DNA of 17,481 nucleotides from an uncultured Christensenella sp. GTDB taxonomy: Bacteria; Bacillota; Clostridia; Christensenellales; Borkfalkiaceae. Of this stretch, positions 6,640 to 12,153 are shown one piece after another (the stretch's first letter is position 1; every line of letters starts with the position of its first letter). The notes beneath the pieces were generated by a model. It worked only from the letters and a program-made list of their open reading frames with translations. It ran no database searches and had not been told where the DNA came from. The DNA lies in assembly GCA_910578765.1 (NCBI GenBank), contig CAJTRW010000001.1:83802-101282 (forward strand), in the 5' to 3' direction. A program made the position numbers and the translations under genes.

Positions 6640-6683
6640 CAAAAAACAGGGCATTTTTAGCCAAAAACACGCTAAAAACGCCC
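6640..6683 (-). terminator. Terminator-like hairpin without an adjacent gene
   Basis: GGGCATTTTTAGC (6649-6661) pairs with GCTAAAAACGCCC (6671-6683) across a 9-nt loop, with one G-U or A-C type mismatch. On the minus strand it is followed by TGTTTTTT. The nearest gene upstream already has its own terminator at 6826-6862, so this may belong to a gene that is now lost, or act as a backup. Confidence 0.45.
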
Positions 6684-6703
6684 CAAATTCAATGTTTTCC
6701 GTT

Positions 6704-6733
6704 TGTTACAAAATCCTTAAAATCAGCAACTTC
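6704..6733 (+). repeat. 30-bp imperfect direct repeat, left copy
   Basis: TTGTTACAAA, then ATCCTTAAAATCAGCAACTT. It matches 10567-10596 at 26 of 30 positions in the same orientation, and the match continues loosely into a C-rich tract. It brackets 3.86 kb with the GIY-YIG unit, the zinc-ribbon gene and the Fic gene. Confidence 0.7.
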
Positions 6734-6825
6734 CCAAAACTTCCCAATTATTATCACAAATTTTGATTAATTAAAAGTTTTCCAACATTTATCTTTCATA
6801 TCGCGAGATTTTTGTTTTACACAAG

Positions 6826-6862
6826 AAAAACCACCACCCCGATTAAGAGGTGATGGTTTTTT
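6826..6862 (-). terminator. Terminator of the GIY-YIG unit
   Basis: AACCACCACCCC (6829-6840) pairs with GAGGTGATGGTT (6847-6858) with two G-U pairs. It is followed on the minus strand by a T-run, directly after the GIY-YIG stop codon. It belongs to the set of three look-alike hairpins in this region. Confidence 0.8.
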
Positions 6863-6863
6863 A

Positions 6864-7712
6864 TTAATTATCGTTGTACCCGTTTTTTATCGTATCGAAG
6901 CACCGCTTCCAATACTGCTCTCTTTCCTTAACCTTCTCAGGATCGTATGACAAACCGAAGTATTCCAAAAGCGTGTAAGTGAAGTATTGCTCGAAATACT
7001 CATCGCCCTTTTCATCATACAAACGGCGCAACTTAACATTCCCGCCATGCTTACTACTCAGGTAATTACCCCATCTCTGCGCGACACCTTCTGTGCCAGT
7101 AGCAGAACCTATATAGAACTTCCCTGTGCAGGTATCGGTCAAGCAATAAACACCTGTTACCTTCTTCAATGCTTCGTAATAGGTGGGAAGAATTCGTCCG
7201 GAAAATACATCCTTCAATCTTGCATACGGCAGATGCACTCGGTCATAGCCCTCGAATTTTTCACCGCTATACATGCAAGGCAGGACCTCTTTCACAACTA
7301 TCGTGGGAAGCCTGTTCTCAATATTGAAAACGTAACCCCCATATGGACTGTTTCTTTTGTGATTTACGATTACGCGCCCAAAGAAAGGTTTATACCGTTC
7401 AATCGGCTCAACCTCCGCTCTGGCATTTTCCGGTACATCTTTAATCACCGCTGCCGAAATAAACAACCACTCGTCATAACCGATTTGAATAAAACTGAAA
7501 ACCGGCTGTCCAGGGTAAAAGTTTCTCTTGTTGCCGGACCAGCCCCAATACGAGCAATCCGTTATGCCGCTCTCCTTTACAGCCATATCACAGCGAAGCC
7601 AGCGGTCAACGAAATACTCCGCGCCCGTTCCCGCGGTTGTGTTCAATTCAATTTTGCCGTTCTTTATTTCATCGGGCGAAAGGTTAAGAACATCTTTCAA
7701 TAAAAGTTCCAC
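6864..7712 (-). CDS. GIY-YIG nuclease-domain protein
   Basis: A 282-residue protein with a C-terminal GIY-YIG domain. GVY (187-189) and YIGSA (200-204) form the two signature strands, Arg213 is the conserved arginine, and a Glu-rich helix (KEREQYWKR, 262-270) supplies the metal-binding glutamate. Asn281 may be the terminal Asn. The family cleaves DNA and occurs in homing endonucleases, repair enzymes, restriction enzymes and phage proteins. The N-terminal 180 residues match nothing I know, but share a Y/L-P-Y-x-R-L-K motif (residues 161-167) with the upstream zinc-ribbon protein. The start is GTG at 7712 with AGGAG upstream. It is the last gene of a three-gene unit and the specific target is unknown. 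Confidence 0.8.
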   Translation of the reverse strand: MELLLKDVLNLSPDEIKNGKIELNTTAGTGAEYFVDRWLRCDMAVKESGITDCSYWGWSGNKRNFYPGQPVFSFIQIGYDEWLFISAAVIKDVPENARAEVEPIERYKPFFGRVIVNHKRNSPYGGYVFNIENRLPTIVVKEVLPCMYSGEKFEGYDRVHLPYARLKDVFSGRILPTYYEALKKVTGVYCLTDTCTGKFYIGSATGTEGVAQRWGNYLSSKHGGNVKLRRLYDEKGDEYFEQYFTYTLLEYFGLSYDPEKVKEREQYWKRCFDTIKNGYNDN

Positions 7713-7727
7713 TGATTTTCTCTCCTA

Positions 7728-8156
7728 CTATCTCGCATCGGTTGTGCAGACATGTTTCCCTTCCCGGTTTAAAATTTCCTTTAACCTTTCATAAGGGAAG
7801 TACGCGCCGTTTATCTTGATTGTACGCCATGAGCCAAGTTCCTCTTCATACTTTTCATAAAAGCACAGCTCGGAATTGCCGTAACGCGCCGTTCGTTTAT
7901 CGTCCGACATAAACACCACCCCGATATTCCGGTTGTTTTTATCAAACGCCATATAGCCGACCTTGCCTCGTGCGACACCCAAAGCCTGCACAATAGTAAC
8001 CGTCAGTTCTTTATCTCGATTAGGTGGATTTCCTTTTTTATTTGCCCCGCCGCGGCTTCCGCTGGTATGGTTACGCTCTTCCGCGCAAACGGCACAAATT
8101 TCTTCGGATTCATCAATCCAATTCATATCACATACCGGGCATTTTTTATAACTCAT
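7728..8156 (-). CDS. Zinc-ribbon protein of unknown function
   Basis: A 142-residue protein with an N-terminal zinc ribbon (CPVC at 6-9, CAVC at 21-24). A Gly/Asn/Lys-rich linker follows, then a C-terminal region ending NGAYFPYERLKEILN. The last motif (PYERLK) recurs as PYARLK in the GIY-YIG protein, so the two may share a binding fold or act on the same target. Its ATG overlaps the end of the frame-shifted upstream ORF by 11 bases, and a G-rich ribosome binding site (GGGGGA) precedes it. Fifteen bases separate it from the GIY-YIG gene. A nucleic-acid role is inferred from the ribbon only. Confidence 0.7.
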   Translation of the reverse strand: MSYKKCPVCDMNWIDESEEICAVCAEERNHTSGSRGGANKKGNPPNRDKELTVTIVQALGVARGKVGYMAFDKNNRNIGVVFMSDDKRTARYGNSELCFYEKYEEELGSWRTIKINGAYFPYERLKEILNREGKHVCTTDAR

Positions 8157-8770
8157 TATTTGTCCCCCGCTTACGGTTATAATACCAAACTAAATTATCA
8201 AACTTCCTTCTTCTGCTTTCCGTAGTTATTCCGTTGGCATCAAGTATGCCATCAATGAAATCCACGTACCTTTTATAATCGCAACTTTCGCGGCAGATAT
8301 TAAGCTGCCTTTTTGCCCCCCGGCGCGTACATCGGAATGTAATCGTGCAGAACAGTGTCATAAATCGAAAAAGCATCACCACAATAAATAAATATGTTAT
8401 GGTAGCAACAGAATTTACTCGCAAAGCTGAAAAGGTTTATATCATATTTATTTTTCGTAGCAACTGCGATTTCCTGAACGAGAGAAATATCGCCCGCGGC
8501 AATTCGCGCATCCAAATCTTTAATCGCAAGCAAGGTATCCACCAACTCTGGAACAGAAATCTTGCTCTTATATCGCGAGATGTTCGTTGAGTTCGTAACA
8601 TCAATCAACCCGATTTTCATTGCCACAATCTCGCGTGATGTGTTTTGAGAATACAGATTGAAACAGGCTTTTATGAGCCTTGCCTCTTCACCATACGCCC
8701 TATCTTCATCAACAGCCTTTGCCGCCCTATCCAAATCCGCGTTAGTGAATGTTTTAATCAATTTACTCAT
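8146..8770 (-). pseudogene. Frame-interrupted gene, unknown defence-like family
   Basis: Two overlapping minus-strand frames make one plausible gene. The first runs from ATG 8770 (ribosome binding site GGAGGAGG) to a stop at 8300-8302. The second is the downstream +1 frame, from about 8316 to TAA at 8146, reading QLNICRESCDYKRYVDFIDG. Both flank a GGGGGGCAAAAA run (8321-8310). Removing one base makes a single 207-residue protein. The first part has SFASKFCCYHN, then FSIYDTVLHDYIP, a pattern I associate with uncharacterised proteins of mobile regions (S-F-A-[ST]-K-[FY]-C, H-N, [PS]-I-Y-D). It may be a pseudogene, a homopolymer sequencing error, or phase-variable or programmed slippage. It is first in a three-gene unit. 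Confidence 0.6.
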
Positions 8771-8788
8771 AGCGCCCTCCTCCAGTTC

Positions 8789-8817
8789 ATTATACTACAT
8801 TTTTCGACAAAACACAA
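8789..8817 (-). promoter_or_regulatory. Promoter of the three-gene GIY-YIG unit
   Basis: On the minus strand TTGTGT (8817-8812), 17-base spacer, perfect TATAAT (8794-8789). The predicted start is only about 12 bases before the ATG, which puts the ribosome binding site at the very 5' end of the mRNA. Confidence 0.65.
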
Positions 8818-8834
8818 GCATCACCTGCCAACAT

Positions 8835-8871
8835 AAAAAAACCACCACCCCGAAAAAGGGATGATGGTTTT
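8835..8871 (-). terminator. Terminator after the 43-aa zinc-ribbon gene
   Basis: AAAACCATCATCCC pairs with GGGGTGGTGGTTTT across a short A/T loop (minus strand), followed by T-rich sequence. It is the second of three look-alike hairpins and lies eleven bases after the stop of the 43-codon gene. Confidence 0.8.
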
Positions 8872-8881
8872 CTCGGATAGA

Positions 8882-9013
8882 TTAATCTAATCTATCAAGC
8901 ACATCTGCAAAGTGTTCATCACAGATAATCTGGTATGGATACTTTGAACGGACTTTACGCCCGCACTCTACGCAACGAGTGAAGCGCTTTTGATGAAAAT
9001 TTAAGTATTTCAT
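8882..9013 (-). CDS. 43-aa zinc-ribbon mini-protein
   Basis: A short gene reading MKYLNFHQKRFTRCVECGRK, then VRSKYPYQIICDEHF to a TAA at 8884-8882. Cys14 and Cys17 (CVEC) with Cys31 and His34 (CDEH) form a compact C-x2-C/C-x2-H metal site, as in small phage and mobile-element zinc-finger proteins that bind DNA or partner proteins. AAAGGA lies about ten bases upstream of the ATG. A terminator of the local type follows at once, which supports a real transcript. The preceding 115 bases are very AT-rich, with no clear -35/-10 pair, so it may be read from the orphan promoter at 9262-9290 past its terminator. Confidence 0.6.
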   Translation of the reverse strand: MKYLNFHQKRFTRCVECGRKVRSKYPYQIICDEHFADVLDRLD

Positions 9014-9128
9014 AAAACTATAATCCTTTGATGCCCAAATTAGATTTTTTGGATTTGAGCCATCAATATTCTATACAAGATTTTTTCAGGCATTTTGATG
9101 TTTTTTTCAAAAAAAGTTTAAAAAATAT

Positions 9129-9162
9129 AAAAAAATTACCGCCACCCGGTTTGGATGACGGT
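9129..9162 (-). terminator. Terminator of the orphan transcript
   Basis: ACCGCCACCC (9138-9147) and GGATGACGGT (9153-9162) form a 10-bp stem with two G-U pairs, and the minus strand continues with AATTTTTTT. Only a 15-codon ORF lies between it and the promoter at 9262-9290. Confidence 0.8.
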
Positions 9163-9255
9163 TTTTTCCTGTAATGGTCGAAAAATATGCATTTTCACTC
9201 TGGAAGGTCTGCCTCGAACTCCGTCGCCATAAAAACCCTCATAGAGAACAAATTT
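9163..9255 (-). ncRNA. Candidate small RNA or leader transcript
   Basis: The interval between a good minus-strand promoter and a strong terminator defines an RNA of roughly 125 nt including the hairpin. It contains a 15-codon frame (9242-9195, MRVFMATEFEADLPE). The internal Met5 has AGGG five bases upstream. It could be an sRNA, a short peptide gene, or an attenuator leader for the 43-codon gene 115 bases beyond the terminator. No known RNA family is recognised. Confidence 0.45.
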
Positions 9256-9261
9256 ACCTTG

Positions 9262-9290
9262 ATTATATCAAATTATCCCCTAAATTCCAA
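9262..9290 (-). promoter_or_regulatory. Promoter of the orphan transcript
   Basis: Minus strand TTGGAA (9290-9285), 17-base spacer, perfect TATAAT (9267-9262). It lies about 20 bases downstream of hairpin element A, which follows the Fic gene. Confidence 0.6.
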
Positions 9291-9309
9291 GTGTTTCAGA
9301 AAAAACATT

Positions 9310-9344
9310 TAATGAATTTATTTTCACTGAATTCAAATTCATTA
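9310..9344 (-). repeat. 35-nt hairpin element A, 3' of the Fic gene
   Basis: Perfect 10-bp inverted repeat TAATGAATTT/AAATTCATTA with a 15-base interior that itself holds the small palindrome TTCACTGAA. The minus strand then reads AATGTTTTTT. It matches element B (10687-10721) at 29 of 35 positions, and two of the differences compensate each other in the stem. It starts 20 bases after the Fic stop codon. Confidence 0.65.
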
Positions 9345-9364
9345 TAATTTCTTATTTAAGCCTA

Positions 9365-10423
9365 TTAGTTTTTTCGTATATAGTACGTTGCGCGACCTGC
9401 CCCACGCCTTTCAAGATAGCCGTCCTTTACCAAGTTTGTTAAAACGTTTATTATTGTCTTATCACTGATATTAGGGCACTTATCCATTATATCTTGTTTG
9501 GTGAATTTTCCTATTGTACTATCAATTGCTTTTTTGACCGTTTCCGGAAACTTCTTTTTTTCGCCCAATAGATCTATTCGACTCTCCAAATCCCGATAAG
9601 CCGACAAAATTATTCCCAGCGTATATTTTATAAACGCTTTACCGTCATTATCATCTTCGTGCCAACCGTCTGAACTATTTGCAAGCGCGCTATAATAAGC
9701 ATCTTTGGTTTTTTCTATTTTACTTTCTATACTGATATATTTACCTACACGATAACCGCACTTGTAGAGCAACAATATAGTAAGCAACCTGCTCATCCGC
9801 CCGTTGCCGTCGTTAAACGGGTGAATACAAAGAAAATCACGAACAAAAAGCGGTATCAAAATAAGCGCATCTACAGCATTATTATCTAATGCCAAATTAA
9901 ACTGTTCGCAAATATCTTCCATTGCCTGCGGAGTTTCATAAGGAGCAAGCGGAGTAAATCTTATAAATTCGCTACTGTCGTCGTGAATTTCCTTTATATA
10001 ATTCTGTGTATTCTTGAACTTACCGCCTATTGATTTTTCGGAATAACTATACAGCATTTGATGAAGCTGTAAAATATACGACGGTTTAATCAAAATACCG
10101 TCATAGCTTTCATGTATGGTATTCAACACGTCTCGGTATCCCGAAATTTCGGTTTCGTCCCTGTTTCTCGGCGTAGTCTTTTGTTCACATAGCTGTTTAA
10201 TACGGGTACTTGAAGTAACTATACCTTCAATTTTGTTTGATGCTTCAGTACTTTGAATTTTTGCAATTTCTATAAGCCTTTTAAGTTCAACCGGCTTTTT
10301 ACTTAAAAAAGTTTCCTGTTTGCCTTTGAACTCGTGAATTTGCGCGATATAATTTAATATTTGGCTATCCCATTGCATTTTTTGCAATTTCATATAATCG
10401 AATTTACGCATATAAATACCCAT
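9365..10423 (-). CDS. Fic-domain protein with N-terminal inhibitory helix and C-terminal winged helix
   Basis: A 352-residue Fic protein. The catalytic motif HPFNDGNGRMSR (201-212) is complete, so transfer of AMP or another nucleotide phosphate to a target protein is expected. SNKIEG (62-67) fits the inhibitory [ST]xxxE[GN] motif placed before the Fic core (class II), so activity is probably self-restrained. Residues 305-350 (FTKQDIMDKCPNISDKTIIN) look like a winged helix-turn-helix, a common tail in this subgroup. ATG 10423 is used, but Met5 (10411) is equally possible. Neither has a good ribosome binding site, and the mRNA would start only about 12 bases upstream. Its promoter is covered by a palindromic operator with a second copy 64 bp upstream. 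The target is unknown. Confidence 0.92.
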   Translation of the reverse strand: MGIYMRKFDYMKLQKMQWDSQILNYIAQIHEFKGKQETFLSKKPVELKRLIEIAKIQSTEASNKIEGIVTSSTRIKQLCEQKTTPRNRDETEISGYRDVLNTIHESYDGILIKPSYILQLHQMLYSYSEKSIGGKFKNTQNYIKEIHDDSSEFIRFTPLAPYETPQAMEDICEQFNLALDNNAVDALILIPLFVRDFLCIHPFNDGNGRMSRLLTILLLYKCGYRVGKYISIESKIEKTKDAYYSALANSSDGWHEDDNDGKAFIKYTLGIILSAYRDLESRIDLLGEKKKFPETVKKAIDSTIGKFTKQDIMDKCPNISDKTIINVLTNLVKDGYLERRGAGRATYYIRKN

Positions 10424-10435
10424 TAATTTTAGTTT

Positions 10436-10464
10436 TCGTCCAATTGTACCACTATTTTGGACGA
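10436..10464. promoter_or_regulatory. Palindromic operator 1 over the Fic promoter
   Basis: Half-sites TCGTCCAA (10436-10443) and TTGGACGA (10457-10464) are perfect inverted repeats, 29 bp overall. They cover the -10 box and part of the spacer of the Fic promoter. A bound protein would block RNA polymerase. The Fic protein's own winged helix or an unlinked regulator are candidates. Confidence 0.7.
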
Positions 10465-10472
10465 TTTGTCAA
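10443..10472 (-). promoter_or_regulatory. Promoter of the Fic gene
   Basis: Minus strand perfect TTGACA (10472-10467), 18-base spacer, TACAAT (10448-10443). Transcription would begin near 10436, at the edge of operator 1. Confidence 0.75.
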
Positions 10473-10499
10473 CATTTAATACCAATTTATAGTATACTT

Positions 10500-10528
10500 T
10501 CGTCTAAAAAGCCTGCCATTTTAGACGA
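10500..10528. promoter_or_regulatory. Palindromic operator 2 upstream of the Fic promoter
   Basis: TCGTCTAAAA (10500-10509) and TTTTAGACGA (10519-10528) are perfect 10-bp inverted repeats around 9 bases. The overall span is 29 bp, identical to operator 1, with the same half-site TCGTCYAA. The centres are 64 bp apart (10450 and 10514), about six helical turns, so one protein could bind both on the same DNA face. Confidence 0.7.
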
Positions 10529-10566
10529 TAATTTAATTGTTCAGTACTTTTCTTATTTTATGCGAT

Positions 10567-10596
10567 TGTTACAAATACCCTAAAATCAGCAACTCC
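10567..10596 (+). repeat. 30-bp imperfect direct repeat, right copy
   Basis: TTGTTACAAA, then TACCCTAAAATCAGCAACTC, same orientation as 6704-6733 with four differences. It lies between the Fic operators and the terminator of the helicase operon, which makes it the right edge of the bracketed segment. Confidence 0.7.
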
Positions 10597-10611
10597 CCCA
10601 ATTCTTTTCAC

Positions 10612-10637
10612 AAAAAACGAGCCGTAAATTACGGCTC
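10612..10637 (-). terminator. Terminator of the helicase operon
   Basis: GAGCCGT/ACGGCTC 7-bp stem with loop AAATT, followed on the minus strand by GTTTTTTG. It lies about 105 bases after the stop of the 469-aa gene, downstream of hairpin element B. Confidence 0.8.
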
Positions 10638-10686
10638 ATTTTGCATATAAACGGCATAAATTATCCGTCATAACTATTAAAAATTT

Positions 10687-10721
10687 TACTGAATTATTTT
10701 TCACTGAAATTAAATTCAGTA
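10687..10721 (-). repeat. 35-nt hairpin element B, 3' of the 469-aa gene
   Basis: Perfect 9-bp inverted repeat TACTGAATT/AATTCAGTA. The interior again contains TTTTTCACTGAAA, as in element A. It starts 22 bases after the stop codon and is followed on the minus strand by AAATTTTTAATAG. The third stem pair is C-G here and A-T in element A. Confidence 0.65.
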
Positions 10722-10743
10722 TATCTTGATATGATAATGTGTA

Positions 10744-12153
10744 TTAATCCAGTTGTTTTGATATTGTTTCGCTTAAACTTTTTAGTTCCATAGCATCTTT
10801 ATGCCATTGAACAGTTTGTTCATACGATGCTTTATCGAGATTATCAACCTCGTGCCCTATAAGATTGTTACATAGTTTTGTAAATTTTTTAGTCGTGGCA
10901 TCTGATTTAAGTTTTTTTACTGCTTCACGTAAACCGCTTGTTGTTATCTCGCCGATAATTGATATTATTGTTTGTTTCATCAAACTTAAATTATTGTAAT
11001 ATTCTTCTACTTGATTTCGATGCTCTTCAGTAAGCAAATCAAAATCAATCACGATAAGCTGTTCAACATCAAACTTAACTTTGGAACTGGCTTTATAAAT
11101 ACACGAATACCCGCTCTTATCGCAGTACTTAAGCAAATTCTGTAATGTTGATACTGTCCAACCATTTGCAAAGCCTTTTTCCAATAGATCTATTGCAAAT
11201 TCCGCAATTTCATTTGACAAATATTTGCCGTTAATGTCCTTATTTACGTATTGAATTGCAACATCTTCATTGACATTTTGCAATAAAGTCACAAGTGTTT
11301 TAGGTTTTAATAAATCAAATGATTTATTCTTATGTAACACATTCAGAACGCTCTCACAAATCTCTGCATTTTTGTCGTATGAAAGATAACCCTCACGATA
11401 AATATACAAACCGCTTACTTGTGCCATTTCCGTTTTCCTTAAATTATCGTTCCTTATAAGGCAATGATCGCCTTTATGGTAAAAATAATTTTTACTCGAA
11501 AACAAATTGTTTATCACAGAGTTATTAACTATCTGCCAACCAGTGCCTTCAGCCTTTTTGTATATCGTGCCTTTGTATTCTTTGATGGCATCAAGTTCGT
11601 TAAAAATAAGTTGCTTAAACATATCCGAGCTGATACTTATTGACTTATCGTACAATTTCAATTTAACATTGCCGATATCATCAATAGTTACCGAATACGA
11701 ATCCGGCTTATCAAAACATTTACCCTCTTCAAACGATAATTCTATAACATCTTCATTAATATACAGAACCTGTTGCAATAGATTATCATAATTTGCCAAA
11801 TCGCCATTAAATACACGCTTTTTAAAAACAGACACGTCTATTTCGGGATAATACTCATATACGTTACTGCTATCGACTTTAAGAATAGGAAACAGGGAAC
11901 TGTTCATAATTTTTTCAAGCTGCTCACGATTAAATGTTTTAATTTTTTCATAAAGCTTCTTAAAATGTCCGTTTAAACTTCCATTTCCGGTAATATCGTC
12001 AATATAGTCGTAGGCTTCCTCATCATTCCGCACTCTCAGCGCAAGACTTGATATAAGATATTCGTCATACGTTGCTTTTTCAAATGTATTATATTTAACT
12101 TTTATTCTTTTTGAAATTTTAGTCAATTTTAATTTTAGATTTACCTGTATCAT
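10744..12153 (-). CDS. 469-aa protein of unknown family, partner of the SF1 helicase
   Basis: I do not recognise this protein. It is soluble-looking, Lys/Asn/Leu-rich, without signal peptide or membrane segments and with no obvious nuclease or NTPase motif. The middle (KAEGTGWQIVNNSVINNLFS, about 200-220) and a His/Cys pair near HKGDHCLI are the most distinctive spots. The last 90 residues look all-helical. ATG 12153 lies inside the end of the helicase gene: the frames overlap by 35 bases. A strong GGAGGAG site sits seven bases upstream, within helicase codons, so the start is well supported and the two proteins are translationally coupled. It is probably a dedicated effector or adaptor of the helicase; that is inference. 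Confidence 0.75.
   Translation of the reverse strand: MIQVNLKLKLTKISKRIKVKYNTFEKATYDEYLISSLALRVRNDEEAYDYIDDITGNGSLNGHFKKLYEKIKTFNREQLEKIMNSSLFPILKVDSSNVYEYYPEIDVSVFKKRVFNGDLANYDNLLQQVLYINEDVIELSFEEGKCFDKPDSYSVTIDDIGNVKLKLYDKSISISSDMFKQLIFNELDAIKEYKGTIYKKAEGTGWQIVNNSVINNLFSSKNYFYHKGDHCLIRNDNLRKTEMAQVSGLYIYREGYLSYDKNAEICESVLNVLHKNKSFDLLKPKTLVTLLQNVNEDVAIQYVNKDINGKYLSNEIAEFAIDLLEKGFANGWTVSTLQNLLKYCDKSGYSCIYKASSKVKFDVEQLIVIDFDLLTEEHRNQVEEYYNNLSLMKQTIISIIGEITTSGLREAVKKLKSDATTKKFTKLCNNLIGHEVDNLDKASYEQTVQWHKDAMELKSLSETISKQLD

Larger units (their letters stand above)
6340..6825. other. Gene-free border region (486 bases)
   Basis: AT-rich stretch without a supportable gene. It contains the tRNA-Leu 5' fragment (about 6470-6534), a hairpin with a minus-strand U-run (6649-6683) and one copy of the 30-bp direct repeat (6704-6733). 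It marks the change from the chromosomal que operon to the AT-richer accessory block. Confidence 0.6.
9014..9364. other. Gene-poor interval (351 bases) with an orphan transcription unit
   Basis: No gene of normal size. It contains the third local terminator (9129-9162), a 15-codon mini-ORF (9195-9242), a minus-strand promoter (9262-9290) and hairpin element A (9310-9344). The 9030-9135 stretch is strongly A/T-biased and shows nothing else. Confidence 0.6.

Noticed and set aside
9310..10721. Integron attC sites as explanation of the twin hairpins
   Set aside because: The core GTTRRRY/RYYYAAC boxes are absent and there is no integron integrase. Only the position after genes is similar.
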